Source: Azorinus chamasolen (taxonomy: Eukaryota; Mollusca; Bivalvia; Cardiida; Solecurtidae). Taken from it: a DNA stretch of 64,000 bases. Positions 11,285-21,136 of the stretch are shown one piece after another. Location of the stretch: assembly GCA_963576725.1 (NCBI GenBank), contig OY755240.1:62478003-62542002 (forward strand), in the 5' to 3' direction. The position numbers were made by a program, and so were the translations under genes. Under the pieces are notes generated by a model. It had not been told where the DNA came from and did no database searches. It worked only from the letters and a program-made list of their open reading frames with translations. The first letter of the stretch is position 1. Each line of letters starts with the position of its first letter.

Positions 11285-11727
11285 ATCTGTACTATTTCAT
11301 TTTTGTCGTACCCTTTATTACTTTTCTACAGTTCAATCATTGAGTACAATAGCGATAGGTGGATACAGTATTTTCAATAAAATGTTTTTTTGTTATACAT
11401 GCACTTTACCACTGTATTTGCTGTCGCGGTTGTTGTAGATTAGTCGGAGAGGGGATACGTTTATTTACACTGTTTGTCTTTTAGGATGGGGATGGAATAA
11501 GGGTGAGGTTGGGCGCCCATAAACCGGTTTAAACCCCCGGTGACTTTTGTCACTGACCGTTCCAAGGCGGTACTTCCATCTTCCTCCTATTGTATGTTTG
11601 TTTTGTCTTTGTGCGTCTCTTGTTGTTTTTTCTACCTATGTACATTTGCTGTTTCCTTGTGTTGCTGTTCGGGCGAGTGTTTGTTCTGTATGTGGTGTTT
11701 CCTGCATGACTCATTTTTGTACTTTTA
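11285..11727 (+). repeat. 3' untranslated region and tail of PLE A
   Basis: Holds a module shared with B and C: GAGGTTGGGCGCCCATAAAC, CGGTTTAAACCCCC (like a pol III B box), a short CACTGACCGTTCCAAGGCGGT hairpin region, then a T/G-rich family-specific end finishing GACTCATTTTTGTACTTTTA. Solo copies of this tail are scattered over the window. Confidence 0.8.
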
Positions 11728-12142
11728 AATGAAATCCTTGATACACTTTCAATCTTCTCTGAGTTTTCTGGTTTAACGTTTTTAAATAGCTAAATATAAG
11801 TAATTAAAATAATTTCATTTTGATAAAACAAAAATAGTATGGATTGGCAGGAACACATTTAGCTCGACACAATTAAAACAAAATGGAAATTAATATGGAA
11901 CCATCAACAAAAGATGTTAGGTGTAAAATTTCATGTAGAGTTAGAAAACATGATTAAAATTAACTTCGATACAAATATATCTGAGATTGGAAATGCAATA
12001 GAAAATTGGAACAGACGAATACTTTCACCTATAGGCAAACAATTGCTGTGATTAAAACTATTATTGTGGCAAAACTAATTCATCTGTTTCTAGCCCTCCA
12101 AATCCTTCTGAGCAAATGGTGAATAAACTTGAAATACTACTC
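11728..12142 (+). pseudogene. LINE reverse transcriptase, right part
   Basis: Continuation of the LINE cut at 7627. Frames give LNEILDTLSIFSEFSGL, then TIKTKWKLIWNHQQKMLG, KINFDTNISEIGNAIENWN and RRILSPIGKQIAVIKT, the region after the FADD motif in L1-like RTs. Small indels break the frame. It is itself cut at about 12142, where a truncated B element begins. Confidence 0.8.
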
Positions 12143-13519
12143 TACCTCACCATCTGATAAAGGATAAACTGATTAAATGAATAGAAAAAACCTTTGCCAG
12201 AGAAAACAAAATGTTCATTTCTTGTCATGTTCAACGTTCATTCTTTACGAATTCAGAAGTTGAACATTACACAATGTGGACTTGCCTTGATGTTTGTAGA
12301 TCTCTTACCTTTCTTTTAGATAATATATTAATGCGTTATGGGGGTACCATATATCGCCAAGTTGTTGGTATACCCATGTGTACAAATTGTGCCCCTCTTG
12401 TTGCAGATTTGTTTTTGTATTGCTATGAGAGGGATTTGATGCTTAGCTTAAAACCTGATACATAGACCGATATTGTTAATGCTTTTAATAAAACTTCAAG
12501 ATATTTAGACGATATTTTGAATATAGATAATCCTTATATTTAAACTATGATTTTTTCAATTTACCATAAAGAACTGTCTTTCAACAAAGCGAATCAGTCT
12601 GACATTATAGCTTCATTTTTATATTTGAAAATTTCAATTAGAAATAGATGGAGATGTGCCACGTTCTACATCATATGGGGTTTATATTTCTTAACTTATT
12701 CGGTTTGCCCGATCCTGTTCTTTGCTTGAAGATTTTAACAGACGTAATTTAGTTATAACTGATAAACTTCTTAAGCAAGGTTACAGATATCACAAACATC
12801 GGTAAACGTTTTCTAAATTTTATTATCGAAATTTACCACTCATTAGTAAATATAATTGCAATCTACGGACGTTACTGCAACAAAACATTTTATGGTGATG
12901 TTATGTACAAACTTAGGAAAATTCGGGGTCATATCCATTTTCATGATTTGTTTATAGAACGCATTAAAACATTTAAGAAGAAAGGTTATGATCCTATTAT
13001 ATTGGAACGCACTGCATGTTTGGTTATCGACCCTTTTACAGTCGGTAGCTACGCTTCCGTCTATGTTTGCGCGATGACAGGCCGAGGGTAGTACTTTATG
13101 ATGGTATACTCTTAAACTCGGATACGGGATGAGCTTACCAAACTCATGCATTACTTTTTCCCTGTCGTGCCCTTAACGGCTTACCTGCAGGTGCTCTGAC
13201 TTCAGCAAAATCATTGAGTACATATTTGACGGATTGTCACAATTATTATGCTATGTTTTACATGTTGTCCTGTGTTCACCGTCGTCTATGTTGTGGGTAG
13301 GTCCAGCGGGGATACCTTTATTTACACTATTTGTAAAGCTAGGGTGACTTTGACGGAAGTGTGAGGTTAGGACGTCCGTAAACCGGTTTAAATCAACAGT
13401 GGTGTTTTGCTACTGACCGTGCCAAGGCGGTACTCTCTTTGTCACCCTTCCTTTTGTTTGCCTTGCGTATTAGTGCTTGTGATTGTGTTCATGTGTGGAA
13501 TGTTTGTCTCTGGTTCTTG
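12143..13519 (+). pseudogene. PLE B, 5'-truncated RT, 3' UTR and partial tail
   Basis: Begins inside RT at LPHHLIKDKLI-like sequence and runs through MFISCHVQRSFFTNS, YRQVVGIPMCTNCAP (Gly of PMG changed to Cys), a YLDDI-type motif and the C-terminal domain (MYKLRKIRGHIHFHDLF, LERTACLVIDPFTVGSYA), to TAG at 13088-13090. Stops at about 12463 and 12541, plus frameshifts, disable it. The tail stops early at about 13519, where another element starts. Confidence 0.87.
13099..13144 (+). promoter_or_regulatory. SECIS of PLE B, decayed
   Basis: AUGA at 13099, stem UGGUA facing UACCA, CUC facing GAG, apical AAA. The 3' quartet reads AAAC instead of AGAC, so the G of the essential GA pair is lost. Confidence 0.65.
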
Positions 13520-14593
13520 TAAGGTACGTAAAACGGGTCTACCTGCAATTAAGGACTACCAAACATTTGAGATAGATACAAAGTGTCGGCTCCACCCTAA
13601 ATACCAACCAGGGTTTGAACTTAGACAGAAACATTGAAAACCGTATGCACTGTCTGCTTTTGTAACAAAACATAGTGGCACTGAATTTGTCCGAGATGTA
13701 CTCGGTTTCTAGGACTACAGTCGGAAGAAGGGCAGCCTTCCTGGTGGCTGCAGACAAACTACGACAGGCTGATAGTGAACTGGCAACGGCTGAGGGTGAA
13801 AACTTTGACACAGTAACAGCTACGATTTCCGATACGGTAGAAACACTTGTAAAAACGATCGACAGCCCCCGTCTAGATTTAACAAACTTGGATAGGACAG
13901 AAATATTGAACCGTTACCGAGAGCTTAAACGGTTTGATAAAGCTATGCAAACTCAGCGGATGAGCTTGTGTACAACTTAGCAAAGCTCACCCAACTCAAC
14001 AAAGATATGGGAAAAGAGAATAGGAAGCTGGTATAGTCTGAAGACACTGAGCTGAAACCGAATATCTCAGAGAGAATAAGAAATATCGAGGACGAGAGGA
14101 CTGCAAGGTTATAGGCGGCCTCGGTTAATCGACATACTTTAAGGTCTCAAATTTCCAGAATTCGTGAAACTATACGACAGATACTAGGTGAAGACACCAC
14201 GCTGGCTGAGCGGATAAGAACGCTCTTCAGGAAGCAGGGCATTACAATAGCTTCTATCATCACAGCGATTGGAATGTCCATCAGCACACTCGTTCTAGCA
14301 CTAACTGGTGGAGGTGGCGGTATATCTCCTACATCCCCAGCTCCAAACGATAAGGGCGGCTTGAAGGAGTGAGTGAAATGGCTCTCATGGATCTACTTGC
14401 AAAACTTGCTGGAATGGCCGCAGCCACGCTCCCCGGAATAATCAGAAGCATTGCTTCCTGGTTGCTCTCGACCATAGGTCAGGCAGTTGGATGGCTTGCA
14501 GAGAATACTTGGGCATTATTAATTGCAGTAGATGGCCTGCTACTTCTAGCATTTCGCGAATGGCTAACGAAAGAGAAGCTACATGGTAAATAA
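13520..14593 (+). pseudogene. Unidentified element protein: coiled coil plus membrane segments
   Basis: Family not identified. The first part, about 13675-13980, is charged and helical (RQADSELATAEGE, NLDRTEILNRYRELKRFDKA), consistent with a coiled coil. After stops and frameshifts come IRETIRQILGEDTTLAER, a hydrophobic segment ASIITAIGMSISTLVLAL followed by glycines, then in another frame (14369-14593) two further hydrophobic segments (LPGIIRSIASWLLSTIG, AENTWALLIAVDGLLLLA) and a basic end. I have the impression that similar coiled-coil/membrane proteins accompany large selfish or virus-like elements of molluscs and cnidarians, but I cannot verify this here. At least two stops and one frameshift disable it. 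Confidence 0.5.
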
Positions 14594-14639
14594 CCCTACA
14601 GTTATACCACCTACTATAAAAGATATATTCTCTTCTTAA

Positions 14640-14900
14640 ATGTGCTGATGCGGCCCTATCACTTACTGGCGTTGGCGTTTGTGATGTTGGTTGGTCTGCT
14701 TTTGGTGGGCTTACTATATTCCCATGTTGAAAAATACCGTTAGGTTTTTTTGGCACTACGCTATCTCCCTTAACATCCACCTTTCCGAGGTGGATATCGG
14801 GTGTGGCATTAAGTATTTTTTTGTTGTATCCCACTATCTCTTGATTTATGTTTAGGACCATATTAATCGAAGCCATATATAAACCAGTTCCAAACACCAT
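14640..14900 (-). pseudogene. Unidentified element protein fragment
   Basis: Minus-strand frame beginning MVFGTGLYMASINMVLNINQ and continuing EIVGYNKKILNATPDIHLGK. It looks protein-like, with balanced composition and no low complexity, but the family is not recognised. It converges on the preceding plus-strand gene. The final third of the open frame, below 14640, is antisense to that gene and probably not part of it. Confidence 0.4.
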
Positions 14901-15350
14901 ATTTACTACGCTTCCAGCATACTGTAAAACATCCTGATAGCGTTTTATTCAGTCTGGAATATTAACGGGTGAACTTTAGTTGATTTCGGCGTCTGTTTTA
15001 ACTTTGGGCAATCTGTATTTTTCCCAGATATCGGGTATGTTGGCAAATAAGAACTAATTGGGGCCAACTGTGATCAGGAGAGTGATAAGATTGCTGGACT
15101 GTAAGTTTCTCGGATATACCGCTCCTGTCTTATACTTTACTTCGCTATTAAAGTTAAACAACTCCATTTTCATAATGATGTTTCAGCCTGTCTGTAATAT
15201 AAACCTCCGACAAATCTTCAACAGCCTGTGGATCATAGAGACGGGCGTCTTAAGACTAGGCTACGATCAATCACATACACAGTTGCATGGTATAACATCG
15301 AGAGAGAATTTATGATAACATCAAAGGCAAAAAAAACAGGTGTTTCGTCC
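14901..15350. other. Remnant of the unidentified element, no clear frame
   Basis: Lies between two coding remnants of the same element. Only short frames with stops are seen (for example 15058-15315 plus). I cannot assign a product. Confidence 0.35.
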
Positions 15351-15354
15351 CGGC

Positions 15355-15790
15355 CTATAGACCTCTCAACAGCTGGAAGACAATATTAACCAACATTATT
15401 TTTAGATTTGACGACAAAACTTCAATGGTTGAAATTGATTTAAATTCTATTAGTATAGCCCTGGTGATTTTTAAGTTATCAGACGGGTTATTAAAGCTTC
15501 TAGGTTTCGATCTCACAAAACCATGGAAATGTGGCAATAACGTTGGTCAGTTCATAAAAGGTATACATTGTCCCCACCGCCCGATAAATTTCAGCCCGCA
15601 TAGGTTGTATATTCAACTAGAAGAGATTAATACAGCTCGCAATACCTTAAATAGGTACCCAGCACTTTACTCGCCGTTGTCGCTGTCTGTGCTGGTTATT
15701 CGGAGAACTTCATCAACATTCCCTAACCCATGGTTCAAACTGCTTCGACAAGGCTTCCCATCAGAACTCTCAATCTCTATTAGAGATTAG
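15355..15790 (+). pseudogene. Unidentified element protein, possibly structural
   Basis: A mostly open plus-strand frame from about 15355 to 15790. Its C-terminal part runs FPNPWFKLLRQGFP, SELSISIRD, and just past the stop in a shifted frame IDNHGLSIIVVLEIK-like sequence. A beta-rich end of this kind resembles minor-capsid or penton-like proteins of Polinton-type elements. That is inference from pattern only, and a search is needed before using it. The stop at 15788 followed by continued similarity suggests a frameshift. Confidence 0.4.
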
Positions 15791-15846
15791 CTCGGTAATA
15801 AAATAGACAACCATGGTTTGTCTATTATTGTTGTTCTGGAAATAAA

Positions 15847-16380
15847 ATGAGTATCTTTGGTAGTTATGGTGGTGTTAAAGGCTGGAATCCAGCTCTTTGT
15901 CTGATTTGTCCCAATACGTAAAAACATCGGCGGATGGCGACATAGACCTAATGGGGTCGGATTAAAACTCGGAAATATAAAAGAACTTTCGGATACGGTT
16001 CCGGCGAATGTGATAGAAGAGGTGTGGTGACTTATAAGGGATGAAGTACTCCGCAAGATGGCGCTACACCTATGGAAGGTGATATAAAACTCGGTGGTCA
16101 CCGGATCAGGGACTACATTGACACTAGAATCAGCCAAAATAAACTTATAATTAGCCTTGTGACAGAAGAGCGTCGCCCCAAAATCGGAGAAAATTTGAAT
16201 GGTTATTAGGTTCCAACGTTAAAGGCAGTAATCATGTTAAAGTGGGTAAGGTGGGTTATGTTACGATGAGAAAGGGGAAATTTCTTCAGCCTATCGCACG
16301 GGGTCACAGAAGATAAGGTCGTTATGGGTATCACAGTTAATGGTAATTTAGATATAGTTACGAAATAATTAAGAATTCAA
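15847..16380 (+). pseudogene. Unidentified element protein, heavily decayed
   Basis: Starts MSIFGSYGGVKGWNPA and soon meets stops. Its distal half, about 16118-16385, is repeated at 18748-19064 with high identity (one copy has an extra CTCTCTCTC-like insertion near 18921). No family recognised. Confidence 0.4.
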
Positions 16381-16385
16381 AGAGT

Positions 16386-16733
16386 TTCTCCGCCAATAAA
16401 TAAAAAAAGGAGTAAAGTCAAGCAGGAAAAACAAGACACAAAACGCCACCATCACCAAACACCTTTATACACATACACACATACAGTAGAAAGTCACATA
16501 CAAGACGCAATCACCACCAACCTCAGTAGACAGCATGTCACACACACACAGCCAAACACACGAGAAGAACACAGAAAACAACAACAAATACACGAGCACC
16601 ACAGACGAACATGAACAAAACATCAGCACAAAGACACAAGACAAAAAGGTAAGAGTGATAAAGAGAGAACGGTCTCGGCACGGTCAGTAGCAAAATCACC
16701 GCTGAGGGTTTAAAACACTTTTACAACACTCTA
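16386..16733 (-). repeat. PLE B-like tail, inverted
   Basis: Reverse complement of a B-type tail: TAAAGTCAAGCAGG, CA-rich middle, GCACGGTCAGTAGCAAAA, GAGGGTTTAAAAC. More diverged than most B tails (for example CACACACAGCCAAACACACG), and near-identical to the tail at 19065-19380, so both belong to one subfamily. Confidence 0.8.
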
Positions 16734-16886
16734 GAAGTTAATAAGTGTGATATCATCAAATTCCAGCCACGAAATTTAAGACGGAGACACGCTGCGGGTT
16801 AAGTTGCACGTATAATTCAACTAGAAATGAAATAAACATCATATTACTCCGCAAGCATGAAATATAAAGTTGTCGCATCGGCTCCG
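16734..16886. other. Remnant between PLE tails
   Basis: About 150 bp not matching the PLE tails. It may continue the unidentified element of 13520-16385, but no frame supports this. Confidence 0.3.
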
Positions 16887-16935
16887 CCCCTTCTGTATGT
16901 GGTGTTTCCTGCATGACTCATTTTTGTACTTTTAT
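16887..16935 (+). repeat. PLE A tail end, solo
   Basis: Only the last 49 bases of the A tail: TTCTGTATGTGGTGTTTCC to TTTTGTACTTTTA. It faces the inverted A tail that begins at 17004. Confidence 0.8.
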
Positions 16936-17003
16936 CCATCCCTACCAGACTCAGGGCCCCTACAAGACTCGGGGCATCCTAACCGCCTACAGGAGTAAAC
17001 CTG

Positions 17004-17283
17004 CATACAAGTACAAAAAAAAGTATTGCAGGAAACACCACATACAGGACAAAAGCCGCCCGAACAGCAACACAAGGAAACAGCAAATATTCACAACTAT
17101 AAAAACATCAAGAGACGCACAAAGACAAAACAAACACACAATAGGGGAAAATGGAAGTACCGCCTTGGAACGGTCAGTGACAAAAGCCACTGGGGGTTAA
17201 ACCGGTTTATGGGCGCCCAACCTCACACTTATTCAATCCCCAACCTAAAAACAATGTAAATAAACGTATCCCCTCTCTGTAAG
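17004..17283 (-). repeat. PLE A tail, inverted, solo
   Basis: Reverse complement of the A tail from GTACTTTT back through AAGGCGGTACTTCC, AACCGGTTTAACCCCC and GGATACGTTTATTTACA. Fifty bases of unrelated DNA separate it from the next inverted A copy. Confidence 0.85.
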
Positions 17284-17334
17284 GCCCAGACCTTTGATAT
17301 TTAATATGAAACATCACCTAAAGGTCATCTACCA

Positions 17335-18496
17335 GAAGTACAAAAATGAGTCATGCAGGAAACACCAAATACAAAACAAACAGTCGCCCGAACAGCAACA
17401 CACGGAATCTGCAATTGTACATAACTATAAAAAAAAACATCAAGAGACGCACAAAGACAAAACAAACATGCAATAGGGGGAAGATGGAAGTACCGCCTTG
17501 GAACGGTCAGTGACAATAGTCACTTTGTGGTTAAACCGGTTAATGGGCGCCCGACCTCACACTTATTTCATCCCCACCCTAAAAGACAAACAGTGTAAAT
17601 AAACGTATCCCCTCTCCGACTAATGTACAACAACCGCGATGGAAAATACAGTGGTAAAGTGCATGTATAATGAAAACAATTAAGTTAACAAACTGTATCC
17701 ACCTATCGCTAGTGTACTCAATGAATGAGGTGCAAACAGAGTAACTGTAGAAAAGTAATAAAGGGTACGACAAAAACGAAATAGTACAGATATCCGACGT
17801 TCTCCTTCCATTTCTGGATTTAAGAGGTCGACTTCATAGAGTACTAAACCCTTCTTGTCGGCACACAAGCAAAGAGGCCAGCATGAATGCCAACTGTAAA
17901 AGGGTTCATAACCAAACATGCAGTATGTTGTAGTACTACAGGATCATATCCCTTTTTAATGAATGTTTTAACATATTCGATGAACAAAGTGAGAAAATGC
18001 GTATGTCCAATAATTTTACGAAGTTTGTAAATCACATCACCATAAAATTCAGGATGTGAAATACAGTGTCACAGAAGCGCCTTGATATTACATTGGTACT
18101 TGCCAATAAGCGAGAGATATCGATAGTTAAATTTAGAGAAAGTTTGTCTTAGTTTATGGTATCTATATCCTTGCTTAAGCAATTTTTCAGTTAAAATGGG
18201 ATTTCGACTGTTAAAATCGTCAATAGAAGAACAAGCTCTAGTAAAACGAATAAGTTGAGATATATAAAGCCCGTAAGATGGAGCACGGGGAACATCCCCG
18301 TCAAGATGAGGAAACTTTACAATATTAAAATCAAAATCATCTCTTTTGTCATATATTTTAGAAGAAATCATTCCATTATCAATTTTAAGATCTAGATCAA
18401 GAAACGCTGCATAATTGTCGGACAGGTTAGTTTTTTTTAATTTGAGTTTTTTAGGATAAATTGTAGGAATCAGAGCACCAAAGAAAGGGTTATCTA
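17335..18496 (-). pseudogene. PLE A, 5'-truncated, inverted
   Basis: On the minus strand: RT from LDNPFFGALIPTIYP (just after YLDD, so the catalytic motifs are missing), through KRDDFDFNIVKFPHLDGD, a frame break near 18069, the C-terminal domain (YKLRKIIGHTHFLTLF, VMNPFTVGIHAGLF) to TAG, then SECIS at 17837-17792 and tail to 17335. Directly upstream, at 18497, it is joined to a family B tail. Confidence 0.88.
17792..17837 (-). promoter_or_regulatory. SECIS of truncated PLE A
   Basis: Minus strand: AUGA at 17837-17834, apical AAA, GGAU at 17795-17792; 46 nt. The lower helix differs by one base (GUCG for GGCG) from the copy at 11239. Confidence 0.65.
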
Positions 18497-18747
18497 ATTG
18501 GAAAAGTAGTAAAGTCAAGCAGGTAAAGCCACATACAAGACGCAACCACCACCAAAACACCGATAGACAGCATGGCACACATACACACACAACCACATAC
18601 CCAAACGCACACTCAAATACGAGATGAACACAGAAAACACCAAAAGACACACAAGAACCAGAGACAAACGTTCCACACATGAACAAAATCACAAGCACAA
18701 AGACGCAAGGCAAACAAAAGGGAGGGTGACAAAGAGAGTACCGCCTT
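18497..18747 (-). repeat. PLE B tail fused upstream of truncated A
   Basis: Reverse complement of a B tail from ACTACTTTTCC to CAAGGCGGTACTCTC. In minus-strand order the B tail runs straight into A-family RT at 18496. A B tail thus takes the place of the upstream pseudo-LTR of an A copy. Confidence 0.85.
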
Positions 18748-19064
18748 GACACTAGAATCAGCCAAAATAAACTTATAATTAGCCTTGTGACAGAAGAGCG
18801 TCGCCCCAAAATCGGAGAAAATTTGAATGGTTATTAGGTTCCAACGTTAAAGGCAGTAATCATGTTAAAGTGGGTAAAGTGGGTTATGTTACGATGAGAA
18901 AGGGAAAATTCCTTCAGATGTCTCTCTCTCTTCAGCCTATCGCACGGGGTCACAGAAGATAAGGTCGTTATGGGTATCACAGTTAATGGTAATTTAGATA
19001 TAGTTACGAAATAATTAAGAATTCAAAGAGTTTCTCCGCCAATAAATAAAAAAAGGAGTAAAGT
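18748..19064 (+). repeat. Second copy of unidentified-element segment
   Basis: Repeats 16118-16385 almost exactly (GACACTAGAATCAGCC to AATAAATAAAAAAAGG) and, like it, is followed by an inverted B-like tail. The duplication therefore includes the junction with the tail (16386-16700 and 19065-19350). Confidence 0.85.
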
Positions 19065-19615
19065 CAAGCAGGAAAAACAAGACACAAAACGCCACCATCA
19101 CCAAACACCTACAGAGAGCATAGCAATTTATACACATACACACATACAGTAGAAAGTCACATACAAGACGCAATCACCACCAACCTCAGTAGACAGCATG
19201 TCACACACACACAACCAAACACACGAGAAGAACACAGAAAACAACAACAAATACACGAGCACCACAGACAAACATGAACAAAACATTAGCTCAAAGACAC
19301 AAGACAAAAAGGTAAGAGTGATAAAGAGAGAACGGCCTCGGCACGGTCAGTAGCAAAACCACCACTGGGGGTTTAAACCGGTTTACGGACGACCTAACCT
19401 CACACTTCTCTCAAAGTCATCCTAGCTTTACAAATAGTGTAAATAAAGGTATCCCCGCTGGATTTACCCACAACATAGACGACGGTGAACACAGGACAAC
19501 ATGTGAAACATAGCATAATAACTGTGACAATCCGTCAAATATGTACTCAATGGCTTTGCTGAAGTCAGAGCACCTGCAGGTAAGCCGTTAAGGGCACGAC
19601 AAGGAAAAAGTAATA
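19065..19615 (-). repeat. PLE B-like tail and 3' UTR, inverted
   Basis: Tail plus 3' UTR of B type, ending (minus-strand upstream side) near TCATGTATTACTTTTTCC. Instead of B RT, the adjoining sequence at 19622 is A-family RT. Confidence 0.8.
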
Positions 19616-19621
19616 CATGAG

Positions 19622-19940
19622 TCTTAAAATACATAAGTTAAAAATATCATCCAAATATCGACAAGTTTCATTAAAGGCTTTTATATCATCTTCTTGTGAT
19701 TGAGAATTCAAACGCAACATGAAATCTCTCTCATAGCAGTACAAAAACAAATCTGCGACAAGTGGTGCACAATTCGTACCCATAGGAATACCAATTACCT
19801 GACGGTATATAGCATTCCCATAACGTACAAATATGTTATCCAAAAGAAAGGTAAGTGAATCGCAAACTTCTGAGAAGTTCCAATTGGTGTATTGTTTCAT
19901 TTGCTCGTCAGTAAAGAAAGCTTTTTCAGCTTTACATGGA
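19622..19940 (-). pseudogene. PLE A RT fragment between two B tails
   Basis: Minus strand: CKAEKAFFTDEQMKQYTNW, FLLDNIFVRYGNAIYRQ, GIPMGTNCAPLVADLFLYCY, ending after YLDDIFNL. It covers RT motifs 3b to 5 of family A only. Both neighbours are family B tail or 3' UTR, so it is a chimera. Confidence 0.85.
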
Positions 19941-20515
19941 AAAGTAGTAAAGTCAAGCAGGCAAAGCCACATGCAAGACGCAACCACCACCAAAACACCG
20001 ATAGACAGCATGACACACACACATACACACACAACCACACACCCAAACGCACACTCACACACAAAATGAACACAGAAAACACCACCAGACACACAAGAAC
20101 CAGAGACAAACACTCCGCACATGAACAAAATCACAAGCACAAAGACGCAAGGCAAACAAAAGGAAGGGCGACAAGGAGAGTACCGCCTTGGCACGGTCAG
20201 TAGCAAAAACACCGCTGGGGGTTTAAACCGGTTCACGGTAGTCCTATCCTCACACTTCTCTCAAGGTCACCCCAGCTTTACAAATAGTGTAAATAAAGGT
20301 ATCCCCTCCGGACTTACCCACAACATAGACGACGGTAAACACAGGGCAGCATGTAAAACATAGCATAATAACTATGACAATCCGTCAAATATGTACTCAA
20401 TGAATTTGCTGAAGTCAGAGCATCTATAGGGAAACCGTTAACGCCCGACAGGGAAAAGGTAATACAAGAGTCTGACACGCTCATCCCGAATCTGAGTTTA
20501 AGATAATACCATCAT
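19941..20515 (-). repeat. PLE B tail and 3' UTR, inverted
   Basis: B tail on the minus strand from about 20250 (AACCGGTTTAAACCCCC) to 19941, with its 3' UTR to 20515. The stem-loop after the stop is damaged: the upper stem of the SECIS (near 20472-20517) has TGTCA where TACCA is expected. Confidence 0.8.
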
Positions 20516-21130
20516 AGTGTACTACCCCCAGTCTGTCATCGCGCAAGCAAAGAGGGAAGCGTAGCTACCGACTGTAAAAGGGTCGATAACCAAACATGTA
20601 GTGCGTTGCAATATAATGGGATCATAACCTTTCTTCTTAAATGCTTGAATGCGTTCTATAAACAAATCATGAAAATCGATATAACCCCGAATTTTCCTAC
20701 GTTTGTAGATAACATCCCCATAAAGATCTGGTTGAGAAATACATTGTTGCAGTAACATCTGTAGATTGCAATTAGATTTACTAATGAGTGGTGAAGTTCG
20801 GTAATAGAATTAAAATCATCTCTTTTGCCATATATTTTAGAAGAAATAATTCCATTATCAATTTTAAGGTCTTGATCAAGAAACGCTGCATAATTGTCGG
20901 TCGGGTTAGCTTTATTCAAATTGAGTTCTTTAGCATAAACTGTATGAATCAGAACATCAAAGAAAGGGTTATCTAAGTTAAAAATATCATCCAAATATCG
21001 AGAGGTTTCATTGAAGGCTCTTATATCATCTTCTTGTGATTGTGGATTCGAAGGTAACATGAAATCTCTCACATAGCAGTACAAAAACAAATCTGCAACA
21101 AGTGGTGCACAATTCGTACCCATAGGAATG
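20516..21130 (-). pseudogene. Hybrid A/B PLE RT
   Basis: Minus strand, one orientation: A-family RT from GIPMGTNCAPLVADLFLYCY through YLDDIFNLDNPFFDVLIH and KIYGKRDDFNS (21130-20805), then B-family sequence (ELHHSLVNLIAIY, DVIYKRRKIRGYIDFHDLF, LVIDPFTVGSYASLFACA) to its stop near 20522. The switch lies near 20800 and skips about 80 codons. A mosaic made by template switching is the simplest reading. Confidence 0.82.
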
Positions 21131-21136
21131 CCACAT

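Larger units (their letters stand above)
7628..11727 (+). mobile_element. Near-complete PLE (Naiad-type), family A
   Basis: A Penelope-like element with permuted domains: N-terminal GIY-YIG endonuclease, CxC linker, C-terminal RT. Layout: upstream pseudo-LTR 7628-7786, leader 7787-8045, coding region 8046-11232, SECIS 11239-11284, 3' tail to 11727. The last 159 bases (11569-11727) repeat 7628-7786 without a difference that I can find. It interrupts the LINE in its RT. The tail-plus-element layout and 5' truncated upstream copy are typical of PLE insertions. The short word TTTAA occurs at both junctions and may be the target duplication. Confidence 0.88.
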
